From the NCBI GenBank assembly GCA_032209605.1, contig JASFXZ010000053.1:1550001-1614000 (forward strand): a DNA stretch of 64,000 nucleotides, given 5' to 3'. The stretch comes from Mactromeris polynyma (taxonomy: Eukaryota > Mollusca > Bivalvia > Venerida > Mactridae). Position 1 is the first letter of the stretch; each line of letters opens with the position of its first letter. Positions 23,601 through 32,887 of the stretch are shown piece by piece. The notes under the pieces were generated by a model, which worked only from the letters and a program-made list of their open reading frames with translations, searched no databases and was not told the origin of the DNA. Both the position numbers and the translations under genes were made by a program.

Positions 23601-26600
23601 TGAAATGTAAAAAATAGTACCTTATAATTCATGAGGTCCTCTTTTGGCATTATGACACAACAAATAAATCTTTCATATTAAATGTTGCAGAATATTCATC
23701 ATCACTACATAAAAATACTGTAAAGGGTAAAGTACTGACAGATGACTTACTTGAATCTATGAATGCTTTGGTCATACAGCAACTTAGATTTTGTTCTGGA
23801 ATATTTACTGAGCGCTAACACCATTTCATCAAACTTTTCATTCCTCATTTTCCGTCGACTGAATCCGAACTCGGCCACACTCTCAATCTTGTTTAGCAAC
23901 CTGAAAAGAAGCATAGTCACAACTAGACTCAGGTACGCATGTATCACCAGTAGACAAGATAAGAAATTACTGCTTGTTGCATCCACAGGAGACTGTCACA
24001 AGTTCTTTCCCTTTATTTCCAATCTAGAGTTCTCTCCCTTTGCCATTTCCATATACAGTAAAACCTCACTTAAAGACCATCTCAATAATAAGACCAGTAT
24101 TTAAGGGTCCCAAGGGTGGTCTTATAATTGAGGTTTTACTGTATGCACATATACTACGTATACATAAGGGGCAAAGGGTGAGAACTCTAGATGGGAATCA
24201 AAGGGAGAGAACTCTAGATGGGAATTAAAGGGAGAGAACTCTAGATGGGAATCAAAGGGAGAGAACTCTAGATGGGAATTAAAGGGAGAGAACTCTAGAT
24301 GGGAATCAAAGGGAGAGAACTCTAGATGGGAATTAAAGGGAGAGAACTCTAGATGGAAATCAAAGGGAGAGAACTCTAGATGGGAATTAAAGGGAAAGAA
24401 CTCGTAACAAACTCCTGTGGTTGCATCAATATTGAAATTCTTCAATTTCATGAGAGAACATTACCCTGTGAATAACTGTCAGTTTTGTGACATGCTTAAA
24501 TGTGTGATTCCATTCTAAGATGCTTTGAGACAAATTTAAATTCTCGACTTATGTCATTAGAATTTTAATTAGGAGGAAATTGTATGTGACATTACAACAA
24601 CTAGATATGCCCATAAAATTGTAAAATACAAAATCAGAACTCCTGTGGGCTGGTACAGATGCATTTAACATTTCAACTGAAATCTATGTCGGATTTTCAC
24701 AAACCTTATCAAGAATTTGGGTGCAAAACTGTAACCTGCATTGTAAAAGTTTCTTTACATAAACTGAGAAAAAATAGTTTTGTAACAAACATTCAATTTG
24801 TGAGTTACATACGAAAGCCTAGAGATGACATTTCAGCTTCAAGAATTTGCCAATTCATAGTCATGAATTCATGATTTCATCATCCTGGATTCAAGATTTC
24901 ATGATAACAAATTCACAAATTTACAAATTCAATTTAATGAATTCACAATTTCAAATTCACTAAATCTTGATTTCAAATTCACAAATTCAAAATTACTACT
25001 GTTCTTCTTGAATTCAAGATTTCAGCTTCATGAATTCACAATTGAACTTCGCAATTTGAATTTCACAAAATCACAATTTCAACTTTAATAAATCATGATT
25101 TCAACTTTGCAAATATATGATTTCATCCTTGTTAATTCGTTAAATTGAATTCGTAAAATTGAAATCATGAAGAAGAAATCGTGAATTCATAAAGATAAAA
25201 TCATGAATGCATGATGATGGACTTGTGAATTCATGATGTTGAATTTGAGAATTCTTTAAGCCCCAATGTCACAACAAGGCTTTCATAGTTACATGTAAGT
25301 CTTGACTTTGAATTATCTTCAATGCCGTACAGACAGAATCTGAATGAATTACAAGCAGGACATAACAAACTTTACCTTTCCACAGATACATCATGCATGA
25401 TAGTTCTGTTTCGCTCTTGTCGTTTTGACAGTCTTTCAGTATCTTTGCTATTCACATAAAGTTGATAATTTAGATCATCTAAATTCTTCAACTTTGCACC
25501 AGGCTTCTTACTTTGAAAACCTAATGCATCCTGAAATCATACAACAAATACGCGTTTTCACCTATACGTAGAATTCTGATTTCATATTTAGGGGTGTCAC
25601 AATACATAATTCCTACATCTACAATATTTACCTCCCTTGTTCTAAATTGTCGGCCATTTCGAAAGGCAAATTTCCTTACAGATTATGGGGAATATAATGT
25701 AAACGGTGATAAACTAATTCTATATATAAAAATAACTTATCCATTATGCTCATTTGGGCATTTGGCTCAGTAAGTTGAAGAAAAAGTGGTTGTCACATGT
25801 AAATTCTCTTGGTATTTTCTCAATTATCATATATTTGGAAATTACTCCTATAAGTGCTTATCTGAGGTTTGCCTATCCAAATGGCCGACAGTTAAGAACA
25901 AGGGAGGTAAATATTGTTGATGTAGGAACTATGTATTAATACACCTGAAATGTACCAAGATATATTGCAATACATCAGCAACTTATCACAATATCAAAAA
26001 CCTAAATACAAAGATGTACCGGTGTAACAGGCCAGTTCTTCCCCCCAGTCCAGTTCTTCCCCGGGGAGGTTTTGGACTAGTCCAGTTCTTCCCCACCCAG
26101 TCTGTTTCTTCCCCGGGGAAGAACTGGACCGGTCCAGAACTGCCCCGGGGAAGAACTGGACTGGTCCAAAACTGCCCCGGGGAAGAACTGGACCGGGGCA
26201 GTTCTGGACTGTTACACCGGTACTACTCAGCCAGATATCGTAAAACCTCTCGGCATATGCATATACAGTTAAATCACACAAAGAGACCATCTCAATAACC
26301 AGACCACCTCAATTACAAGACCACCTCAATTACAAGACCACCTCAATTATAAGACCACCTCAAAATTAAGAACACACTATCTTCAAGTCCATGTTCACTG
26401 TTTTGCTCTTTATTCAACCTCAAAATTAAGACCACCACAATAAAAAGACCAGTTTTCAAAAGTCCCAAGCGTGGTTTCATTATTGAGGTTTTTCTGTAAT
26501 TGAGATGTCGTTAACATGATAAGCCTACATGTTTAAAAAGTCGAAACAAATATACACATCTTCAGATATAGCCGCTGTTTTGACACCACCCTGAATTTAA

Positions 26601-26842
26601 TATGCACATGAATTAGAATTTGCTCAATTATACGAAATTGGAATCAAACAAGTAGTGATTCACTGTAAAGAAATAAGTAAATATTAAGAATACTATACCT
26701 CCATTTGCCTCTGAAAATTTGTTTCATAATCGACTTCGTCTGACCATTCCGTCGCAGTTAGCTCCGTAAACAAAAGACATGTTGCTATAATAAGTAATAT
26801 CACTATAGCAACAAGAGCGATACGAAACTTGTGTTTCATCAT
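8693..26842 (-). CDS. FAM20C-like secretory-pathway protein kinase (gene A), 11 coding exons
   Basis: FAM20C-family kinases phosphorylate secreted proteins in the Golgi lumen and outside the cell. By splice sites and homology the coding exons, 5' to 3', are 26842-26699, 25530-25376, 23900-23751, 20072-19945, 19444-19366, 18026-17934, 16818-16706, 15036-14883, 12147-12011, 11371-11290 and 8978-8693, giving 506 residues in one frame. A short basic N-terminus and hydrophobic anchor (about 7-27) suggest a type II Golgi membrane protein. Family motifs: KAVFKP with the likely ATP-binding lysine (about 216), [21 protein letters not shown], a Cys-rich [10 protein letters not shown] segment, catalytic GNMDRHH (Asp about 388), metal-binding HMDNGRGFG (Asp about 408) and a C-terminal [12 protein letters not shown] helix. 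Exons 3-10 match gene B in length and phase. The coding exon continues upstream to an acceptor at 26861, so at least one 5' untranslated exon remains unlocated. Introns are loaded with satellites and MITEs. The exact paralogue class and substrates are uncertain. Confidence 0.92.
9176..11060. repeat. 53-bp tandem array, left arm (intron 10 of gene A)
   Basis: About 35 head-to-tail units of 53 bp, with cores such as acatgttacactgactgagt and tctacataaacaattatcta. The left half (to about 9950) is a homogeneous subfamily (acatgttacattgcctatgt...agaatttcat). The right half (about 10270-11000) is another (gattatgtgactctacataa...ttatct). It is the reverse complement of the array at 12178-14275. There are no unique spacers, so it is a minisatellite. 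Open frames across it are repeat artefacts. Confidence 0.95.
11562..11750 (-). mobile_element. tRNA-derived SINE, family 1
   Basis: On the minus strand it begins ggaggcgcagtggtcgaggg, then a cgtctgactcctgatcagaa block and a degenerate B box in the cgagccccgcg region. A non-tRNA body follows (atcaaactcaca... tggttgatagccaggaagca) and ends in gtaagaac-like sequence. Other copies lie at 17305-17486 (-), 32261-32465 (+) and 38945-39045 (-), with fragments at 23449-23520 (+) and 31345-31410 (-). This copy sits in intron 9 of gene A, between exons 9 and 10. Confidence 0.75.
12178..14275. repeat. 53-bp tandem array, right arm, inverted (intron 8 of gene A)
   Basis: About 39 units of 53 bp, with cores such as aactcagtcagtgtaacatg and aattgtttatgtagagtcac, i.e. 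the reverse complement of the array at 9176-11060. Subfamilies run in blocks: ggtgtaagaaattgtttact at 12200-12440, gttgtatataattgtttatg with gagctacac at 12470-13230, and mixed units after that. One unit near 12715 is short. The outer end (about 13920-14250) is the closest complement of the inner half of the left array. Its boundary lies about 30 bp from the acceptor of exon 9. Confidence 0.95.
14345..14570 (+). repeat. dispersed repeat, 'cacaagacaatgcctcccc' family
   Basis: Copy of the family described at 4825: acaaaacaatgcctccccac followed by purine-rich sequence ending ggggaaaagggattgaatgg. It is followed near 14580 by ccaggggcgtagctagcctt, a fragment also seen inverted near 35140, which looks like the end of a different interspersed repeat. 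Confidence 0.55.
14730..14875. mobile_element. pogo-like MITE (TA-inserting), left end truncated
   Basis: Member of the 'cagtaaaacctc ... gaggttttactg' family. The right terminal repeat (gtgaggttttactg) is followed by TA; the left terminus is missing. Internal blocks gggacccttgaaaactggtc, aggttgaataaagaacaaaa and gaggtggtctttaagtgagg are shared with seven other copies. It ends about 5 nt from the exon 8 splice donor of gene A. Confidence 0.8.
15180..15450 (+). repeat. dispersed repeat with oligo-G tract
   Basis: Begins aacaagagatgtttgtaaaa, continues with tgaccttgacctttgacccc, ttcttgagttattgatcaga and ggacagaccgacggac-like text, and ends in a run of about 18 G before cataat. The phrase ttattgatcagaaacc recurs in the repeat near 22225-22780. 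I infer that this belongs to a family common in molluscan genomes. Non-coding. Confidence 0.5.
15585..15860. repeat. dispersed repeat, three-copy family, second copy
   Basis: Shares gatgtatctggctaatctga, aaaatgtttgaattggcttc, gtacaaacatctttcttcaa-like and ttttcatgtttgtttaggca blocks with about 28020-28370 and, less well, 7320-7640. Its end grades into the 43-bp minisatellite at 15861. A 97-codon minus-strand frame over 16050-16343 may be further relic coding sequence. No domain recognised. Confidence 0.5.
15861..16126. repeat. 43-bp minisatellite, six units plus partial
   Basis: Six identical or nearly identical tandem copies of a 43-bp unit beginning atgagcatactgttacttta and ending gatgtgcttgctgaa, with a partial seventh. 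It lies in intron 7 of gene A. The lack of divergence suggests recent expansion. Confidence 0.93.
16505..16682. mobile_element. pogo-like MITE, complete, TA target duplication
   Basis: A 178-bp element with inverted ends cagtaaaacctcaataatt and gttaagtgaggttttactg, flanked on both sides by TA. No coding capacity. Its right end is about 22 nt from the exon 7 donor of gene A. Family members: 14730, 24056, 26266, 32888, 36655, 39751 and 44782. Confidence 0.9.
17305..17486 (-). mobile_element. tRNA-derived SINE, family 1
   Basis: Minus-strand copy of the family described at 11562, with the conserved block gcgcctgactcctgatccga and body tggttggtagccaggaagca. The extreme 5' tRNA-related part is shortened. 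Intron 6 of gene A. Confidence 0.7.
17669..17920. mobile_element. MITE with about 33-bp inverted ends
   Basis: About 252 bp bounded by imperfect inverted repeats: atatgagcgctgctgtacga at the left and catagcagcgctcatat at the right, both continuing into cctctt/aagagg. No coding frame. Lies about 13 nt from the exon 6 donor of gene A. Inferred non-autonomous DNA transposon; superfamily undetermined. Confidence 0.75.
18427..18510. repeat. 84-bp near-perfect palindrome
   Basis: Two 37-nt arms (left starts atatcgagggctcaacgcga; right ends ttgagccctcgatat) pair with three mismatches around a 10-nt AT-rich loop. Located in intron 5 of gene A. Probably a small foldback or MITE-like element. No transcription signals seen. 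Confidence 0.85.
18940..19342. mobile_element. MITE with about 33-bp inverted ends
   Basis: About 400 bp with imperfect inverted ends: ataactacatcctcggtatc / ccaggctattcata at the left against tatgaatagcctgtgtacca / aggatgcataactat at the right. No coding frame. Lies about 24 nt from the exon 5 donor of gene A. Confidence 0.75.
20061..21750. repeat. 65-bp minisatellite overlapping the exon 4 acceptor of gene A
   Basis: About 26 tandem units of 65 bp beginning gtttctctacgtctgcaata and continuing tatgaaggtgtgttcagtat, gacaatggctataatagccc. On the minus strand every unit reads catatattgcag/acgtagagaaac, i.e. the exon 4 splice acceptor and its first dozen coding bases. The first (gene-proximal) unit is the real exon boundary at 20072/20073. 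Variant units (cgatgat for ctataat, actatg for agtatg, tctatg for tctacg) recur in blocks, indicating multi-unit duplication. The 65-bp period is not a multiple of three, so open frames across it are artefacts. Confidence 0.97.
22060..22215. repeat. decayed interspersed repeat
   Basis: Contains cagggaaggtcactttacac, then aacacagatccttaaggcat and gggcatccctaaacaaatgg. It resembles a weakened member of the family described at 4825 and the stretch near 6440-6600. No frame. Confidence 0.4.
22225..22780 (+). repeat. dispersed repeat with internal duplication
   Basis: About three imperfect internal repeats of roughly 165 bp built around gggccataactc, tattttattatcctaaatgt and gagttattgatcagaaacca, ending ggacggacagaagtacggac and ggggcataaaaatagg. 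Related in its phrases to the repeat at 15180-15450. Short open frames inside are not genes. Confidence 0.6.
22979..23308. mobile_element. MITE, 'aggccagagtt' inverted ends, copy 1
   Basis: About 330 bp with ends aggcctgagtttttatattt and aattataaaaactctggcct. Internal blocks caggaattttctcaaaaatg and tttgcaatatttaggta are shared with the copy at 27739-28004, which establishes a family. Intron 3 of gene A. Confidence 0.8.
23449..23520 (+). mobile_element. SINE fragment (tRNA-related)
   Basis: Contains agcctagcggccgagcatca, aactcctgatccggaggtgg and gagtttgaatcttgcc, resembling the tRNA-related head of the family at 32261. The body is absent. Confidence 0.45.
23978..24430. mobile_element. foldback (hairpin) element with nested MITE and expanded arm
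   Basis: Inverted ends gtcacaagttctttccctt (left, near 23995) and aagggaaagaactcgtaac (right, near 24390), with ccacaggag/ctcctgtgg outside. The pogo-like MITE at 24056-24141 sits in the loop. The right arm has grown into about eight 27-bp units (gaactctagatgggaatca...), alternating aatcaaag and aattaaag. The minus-strand 109-codon frame encoding repeated HLEFSPF is an artefact. Other members of this hairpin family: 26910-27265, 31515-31740, 32085-32195, 33505-33590, 40545-41500 (split), 46615-46715 and 49700-49765. Confidence 0.75.
24056..24141. mobile_element. pogo-like MITE, short internal-deletion copy
   Basis: Only 86 bp: cagtaaaacctcacttaaag at the left and attgaggttttactg at the right, flanked by TA on both sides. 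Nested in the foldback element at 23978-24430, so it inserted after that element. Confidence 0.85.
24860..25260. repeat. degenerate simple-sequence tract
   Basis: About 400 bp built of variants of gaattcatgatttca and aaattcacaatttcaa in both orientations, an AT-rich cryptic repeat with many short self-complementary words. Intron 2 of gene A. No coding sense. Confidence 0.7.
26016..26224. repeat. GC-rich palindromic element with 13-bp perfect inverted ends
   Basis: 209 bp bounded by gtaccggtgtaac and gttacaccggtac. The interior is a series of short modules (cagttcttccccgggg and its complement ccccggggaagaactgg, joined by actagtcc or accggtcc), so it can fold into several alternative hairpins. 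Its high GC contrasts sharply with the surrounding AT-rich intron 1 of gene A. Short open frames on both strands are by-products. Confidence 0.85.
26266..26496. mobile_element. pogo-like MITE
   Basis: Degenerate left end cagttaaatcacacaaagag and right end attgaggtttttctg, TA-flanked. Internally four short tandem copies of accacctcaattacaag. Intron 1 of gene A. Confidence 0.75.
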
Positions 26843-26909
26843 TACTGTGTAAACCTTTCACTGAAAGTAAAATACAGGGTAGATAATCTAACAGATCATA
26901 TAATATTAT

Positions 26910-27265
26910 TATAGAAGGGATAAAGGGAGAATACTCTCCTGTGAACTTTACCTTTGTAACCACCATCTCATACACAGTCGTCTCCCTTTACAAAGTACTC
27001 GTACTATCTATACCCGGTACATACTAATACACTATTGAAGTGATAAAGGGAGAGAACTCTCCTGTGAAGTTTACCTTCATTAACCAACATCTCATACACA
27101 GTTGTATCCCTTTACAAAGTACAAATGTACTATTTATACATACTGTAGAAGGGATAAAGGGAGAGAACTCTAGACGGGATAAAGGGAGAGAACTCTCCTG
27201 TGAACTTTACCTTTGTTGACCACAATCTCATAATATTATACAGTCATCACTCTTTACAAAGTACT
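26910..27265. repeat. foldback-family repeat in tandem (about 2.5 units)
   Basis: Two and a half copies of a roughly 130-bp unit containing gaagggataaagggagagaa, ctctcctgtgaactttacct and catacacagtcgtctcccttt. Same family as 23978 and 31515. Lies just upstream of the gene A start codon, near where its 5' untranslated exons or promoter may be. Confidence 0.65.
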
Positions 27266-27738
27266 GTCACAAACAGTAGTCTCTTAGTTTCACTCTATTT
27301 TATATTTTGATTTGATATATTTGAAATTCATTGGTTAAGGTATATTTCGGAGAAATGAAGTTACATGTATTAATGTCTGGGATGTAATGAAATTTGTAAA
27401 TTAAAAACAAGAGTGGCAAACTGTCGCAAAATACGCCCATCCTAAGTCAGAACTCAGAGTTAAAACAAGACAAAATTTAGGTAATTTAAAGGGTGATAAC
27501 TACCGAGTGACTCAAGCGATATGGCTGGTTATCGAACTTGTCTGAGATATTATCATGACCATACACTTTCCGACCACATTCAACCACCCACCCGCCCTTA
27601 TGACGCAGGTGAGACTATTATATGTCCTGTTCTATGAACGAGCGTATAAAAATAACCTTGAGTATTTCTTTACTGTAATTACAACTGAAATATTTACTGT
27701 CAACTTTTGTGCCATAATTGGCATTTTCTTTTTGCAAT

Positions 27739-28004
27739 GAGGCCAGAGTTCTTATATTTTTGTTTTACAGGAATTTTCTCAAAAATGAGCGCAAGGAGGA
27801 GGGAATAAAAATAAAATGGATATTTTCGCCGTTTTTTTTATTTTGAAGATCTTTGTAGAAAATTTTCATTCTTGGGAAAAAAACTTTAGGCTAAGTTGCA
27901 CTAATCTTATTTAAGTTACGAATTTGAATTTTATTTTTATTTGGGTTTTGCAATATTTAGGTACGGCGCTCCCGTAAAACGAAAAATATAAAAACTCTGG
28001 CCTA
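27739..28004. mobile_element. MITE, 'aggccagagtt' inverted ends, copy 2
   Basis: About 266 bp with ends aggccagagttcttatattt and aaatataaaaactctggcct. Shares its interior with 22979-23308. Confidence 0.8.
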
Positions 28005-28019
28005 AATATTCTGGGATTT

Positions 28020-28370
28020 GCACTTCAGATGTATCTGGCTCATCTGAACATAAAATGTTTGAATTGGCTTCATCCAGTATTGTTGTTACATTGGCTAAAA
28101 CATCTCTAATAAGAAACATTGTAATGTACATTTGTATAACCAATTGAAAATATCATTTTTTACCATATTACTATCAGACAAAACTTTATTATAATTTTAT
28201 GATGTACAAACATCTTTCTTCAACAAATACAGATCAATACATTATGAGTTCATTCTCTGTTAATGCATGTTTATTGATGTTTTAACAACAGGATATATAT
28301 TTTTCATGTTTGTTTAGGTAAACAAATGAACAAAAAATTTGCATAATATTACTTTAAAACGTACAAATAT
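28020..28370. repeat. dispersed repeat, three-copy family, third copy
   Basis: Best preserved of the family also at 7320 and 15585. The minus strand keeps a 68-codon frame including [20 protein letters not shown], matched in pieces by the other copies. It abuts the MITE at 27739. The origin of the peptide is not recognised. Confidence 0.5.
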
Positions 28371-28769
28371 CATGCAGAGTTTTTTTTTCTAATATTACAG
28401 CGTAAATTGGTGTAGGTAAAAACATGTATTCGTTCTGCTTGATGCATCACCAGTAGCAAATTGAAATCACCGAAACTTAGTGTTTTACCTGATGTTTGAT
28501 TTAAAGTAACACATAAATTTGACAGTAAATCATAACAAATGGTTGCATGAGCAGGCTTAAATTGTCCTGGAGGTACATAAAACTATTACATGAAGTTGAT
28601 GCAATTTTATACAATGTACGTATGTATATACACCATCTACAATTTAACATAATAATGTTACACCCATACATACTGTAAAATGTTATCTTTAAAATATCTA
28701 TAAAATATCACGATTTTGTCAGTTTGAAATTATTTCGTTTTTATTCTGAATTTATAGGAGATATTGTCA

Positions 28770-29195
28770 TTTCAATTTTGATAGTAATAACTCTCATTTT
28801 ACAAGTTTAACTAAACAAAAAATGGCTTACTTTCTTCTCTAAAATAGTTCAAATCCAGAAATAGAATTATAATCTTTTTCAATTTTGAAAGTTAATACTC
28901 TCATCATGCTTAACTGAACAAGAAATGTCTAATTTCCTTCTTTAAAATAATTTAAAACGAGTATTGGAATTATAAAAATTATTCAATTTTGATAGTTATA
29001 ACTCTCATTTTACAAGTTTAACTAAACAAGAAATGGCTTAGTCTTTCTTCTCTAAAATAATTTAAAACGCGTTATGGAATAAATTAAAATATTTTTTTCA
29101 ATTTTGACAATTATAATCTCATTTTACAAGCTTAACTGAACAAAAAACGGCTAACTTCCTTCTCTGAAGAGATTTAAAACCAGTAATGGAATTAT
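28770..29195. repeat. imperfect tandem repeat, about 115-bp unit, about 4 copies
   Basis: Units contain attcaattttgatagttata, actctcattttacaagttta and actaaacaagaaatggctta, diverged from one another. Non-coding, between genes A and B. Confidence 0.7.
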
Positions 29196-29659
29196 AAACA
29201 GAAGGTACAAAATTTTCTGCATGAAAAAATGAGGGTTAGTTACGGTACCTGAAGCACACATATGTTTTATTCAGGCCTATCAGTAGTAGTGAGGTGATTT
29301 GGGTTCCTTTCTGCTCATTTCACCACTTCCGCTACAGAACCAGTCTGGGATGAGTAACACATGGCGACTCCCCAGATCCGGACATCGTTGCAGTCATCAC
29401 AGGGAACACGAAGCGAACACATCACCTGAACACTTGCTGAGGTAATTAAAGTATCTACAGCTCAAGATGTGACATTCTACCGTTGGTGAGTCGTTAATGG
29501 TATGGCATTGCCTTACAGACCGACAACCGCCTATACAGTTAATTCACACAATGAAAGAGCCAATACTGCGACCAAATTATTATTGTAATTACATGTATCT
29601 CTACATTTCTATCTCCCTACGAGTTTATGAAAAGTTAAAATACAAACATCATACATTAC

Positions 29660-29985
29660 TCTTATCATTTGATTTTCATATCAAAATCTAAGATCGATAT
29701 TCTGGGTTATAATAATTACAATTAAAGTGTAATATTTTATTTTGAAGATTTCTTTTCAAATACCTGATATATATTTATTTTCATATCAAAATCTATGATG
29801 TTCTGTGTTATAATAATCACAATGAAAGTGTAATATTTTATTTTGAAGATTTCATTTCAAATACCTGATATATATTTATTTTCATATCAAAATCTAAGAT
29901 GTTCTGTGTTATAATAATCACAATGAAAGTGTAATATTTTTTTTTGAAGATTTCTTTCAAATACCTGATATTTAATTTTTAAATA
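29660..29985. repeat. tandem repeat, about 107-bp unit, 3 copies
   Basis: Three copies of a unit running ttttcatatcaaaatctaag, ttctgtgttataataatcac, gaaagtgtaatattttattt, caaatacctgatatatattt. Non-coding. Confidence 0.85.
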
Positions 29986-29989
29986 TATA

Positions 29990-31340
29990 CTCAAAAGCAA
30001 AAGAAAGTGTGCAGTTAGTTTTCTCATAATGTTTTTGACATCCAAAAAGGACTTCTGTGAATGTATGGTACCATATTTAATATTATACTTAATTAACAAC
30101 ATTAAAAATGCAACTGTTTTAATTAGGCTTTATTTTGTACATGGTGTTAAACTAGCCAATGTTTAAAATAAAGTTCAAACAGTCTTGAAACTATGGACCA
30201 ATAATTCATGACTAAATAAGTTTATGAAATTATGTTTGTGAATTGATATAGAATTATTTCTTCTTTATGTCATGTTTTGAAACAGACAATTTGCGTTTTT
30301 AATGACTTTAAGTATTATATATCTATTAACTTTTCAGTCAAATAACATGCATTAAACTACGGTATGTGATAGTAACTTTTATGGTTATTGCATAATTAAA
30401 CTTGAATTTACAAATATTTGTAATATAATACTGATGCATAATGACCTAAATGTAATACTTAGAATAAAAATGATACCAGATCTTTACCTGAATTTAACAA
30501 GATATGCACTTCGTTTAAATAAACTCCACTCCATTAATAACGCAACTAAAAATTGTCCACGTCAGCATGGTGACGTTATAAAGAAACAATTATAGGTTAA
30601 TTATCAAACGTACTTTCCAAAACTTAATCAATTATGATTAATAAATACTGGACCCATAGTTAGACTGGTTTTTGATGAATGATTTACACATTTGTAACAA
30701 CAGAACGTGTTTAAAACGTGGACCAAAATGAAGGCTAAGTGAAATAGTTGCATTTTTAATGGCGATAAGTATTACATATAAGTATCAAACATATTGTTGC
30801 ACTGAGCAGAGATTTAAAATGAAGTATTTTATTAATATATCAAAAAGAAATTTGATCCTTATTATTTATTCAAACAATTGTCACTGTTACAGATAGATGA
30901 ATTGTTGACTTAAAGCTTTAAAGTGACATAATTTTATGTACATACCTCTTCTATATGATATCCCGTCTCATATTCCAAATGATCTATGCAGTGATGTACC
31001 ATACATCAATATCACCACACATAGTATTGATCCATGGAGTACTTAGCTGCACTTTACATCTGAAAGCAATCATCATAAAATATTTAAAATGTTGGTTAAT
31101 CCATTTTAGGAACAACTTTACGACTATTGCTCTACAATAAATAATGCTTTTTTTTACATTGATTTAACATTGTTTTAGTAACCTATCCACGTATGCCTTC
31201 ACTATGCTGCCAGGAATGTCATCTTGTTATTGTTTAAGTAGAAATACTTCACAGTGTGCTACAGATTAGTTATATGCCCTAGAAAGCCAATATGATTACA
31301 ATACTGGATTGAACCATGTGTAGATAATATCTGAGCTAGT
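29990..31340. other. intergenic, nothing recognised
   Basis: AT-rich DNA between genes A and B with no supported gene, RNA or repeat family. Confidence 0.4.
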
Positions 31341-31514
31341 TGGACCGTTAGTTCTTACAACTTATATTAATCATTATTGATGTCTGCATGCAGGGTTTTT
31401 ATCCGGTACTCCAGCCTAATTAAACTCACCAGGCGGCGTCATTGAGTATTTGGAATACTCCAAGTTGTTGAGTTATGAACAAGAGGTTTAATGAATAGTT
31501 TAGAGCACAATAGA

Positions 31515-31740
31515 TTGTCATGAGTGCTCTCCCTTTATCCTCTATAGTTCTCTCCCTTTAATCCTGCTATTATATATGAATATATAGTACAGTTACACTA
31601 TAGCAGGGATGAAGGGAGAGAACCCTAGAGGGGATAAAGGGAGAGAACTATAGAATGGATAAAGGGAGAGAACTCTAGAAGGGATAAAGGAAGAGAACTC
31701 TAGAAGGGACAAAGGGAGCAAACTCTTGACAATCTCCTGT
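31515..31740. mobile_element. foldback (hairpin) element
   Basis: Left arm attgtcatgagtgctctccc, right arm gagcaaactcttgacaatct. The right arm carries about five copies of gggataaagggagagaact(ctagaa). Same family as 23978. A fragment of SINE family 1 (gttcttacaacttatatta, 31345-31410) lies just to its left. Confidence 0.75.
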
Positions 31741-32084
31741 GCACATGGTTTAGTGTGAATGAATAGTTTCACTGAATATATTTTCATGGACTGACATTTT
31801 GTAAAGAATTACTTAAAGTTTTAGTAAGTGTAAATAATATAATAACAAAAACAGACTTCATATGCTTTTACAATTCATTCCATAAATATTCATCATTGAT
31901 TTTTGTCATAATAATTCCATTAATGAGTCATAACCGGGTCATCACTACATGCTATTTAGGAAATGGTTATTGCTGAAGAGAGAGCCACTTCAGAGATGTT
32001 TTCACATAAGTCTGAACAATTAATAACAAAGTATAAGCTCATTATCAGACCAGTGTCCGGAAATTCAGTCCACAAGCAATTGTC

Positions 32085-32195
32085 ATGAGTTCTCCCCCTT
32101 TATCCCTTCTAGTGTTCTCTTCCTTTATCCCTTCTATAGTACATGTATACATATACTATATACAAAGGGAAAGAACTCAGGACAATCTCCTGTGT
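32085..32195. mobile_element. foldback (hairpin) element, short copy
   Basis: About 110 bp: left arm attgtcatgagttctccccc, right arm aaagaactcaggacaatctc, with a tatagtacatg/catatactata centre. Probably close to the basic form of the family before arm expansion. Confidence 0.75.
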
Positions 32196-32260
32196 TTTAT
32201 TCTATGGTAACAATGTAATATTATTAATTTAATTTACATGATACAGTCAAAGATTCATTT

Positions 32261-32465
32261 GAGAGGCGTAGTGGTCGAGGGGTAGAGCGTCTGACTCCTA
32301 TTCGGAAGGTCCTGAGTTTGAGCCCAGCAATGAGCGAGGTTTGATCACATACTTCACAATCTATAAAGAGGTGCGAGTACTGGTTGGTAGCCAGGAAACA
32401 GTCATCGAGAGTGATTAGTATAAGTTGTAAGAACTTGTTCCATAATCAATGTAAAATAAATTAGT
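32261..32465 (+). mobile_element. tRNA-derived SINE, family 1, near full length
   Basis: Head gagaggcgtagtggtcgagg (A-box-like) with gagcgtctgactcctattcg, a B-box-like gagtttgagcccag, then a unique body (tggttggtagccaggaaaca) ending gtaagaacttgttccataat and an AT-rich tail. Best copy of the family, on the plus strand between genes A and B. Confidence 0.8.
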
Positions 32466-32887
32466 TTAAAATTATGGTTCTTTTATTTAAATTAACACCA
32501 TCTGTTTCAAGTGATTTTGTACATTTATACTCTACGTTTAAATCAATATTGATGCTGGCAATCATGAAATGTTATCTTATGAAATTTGAATATTTATAAT
32601 TATCGGTTTGAAATCACGAAAGAGCTTTAAATTGTGTCAAATCTGGAAGAAAACCGTTTCACAGTGCAAAATAGCAGGTAAACTTAATTAGTACTCAAGA
32701 AGCAACAGTGGAAATAATTTTAAGCCAGCATCAATGTTAATGTTAGTCTTGTACATAAACAGTGTCAAAACTGTACAAGCATGCCCAGGGCAGATTTGAA
32801 CCATTATGACCTCGGGGAGTTATAATGGCTCTCTACCCAGGAACTTCACTTTCATAATAAACTCATTCATTTATGGCTTTTTAAATA

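Noticed and set aside
24122..24451. 109-codon minus frame encoding repeated HLEFSPF
   Set aside because: The 27-bp DNA repeat is a multiple of three, so it stays open by chance. It lies within a foldback element in an intron.
25994..26298. Overlapping frames on both strands at the GC-rich palindrome
   Set aside because: Low-complexity Pro/Gly-rich translations of a palindrome, with no splice or domain support.
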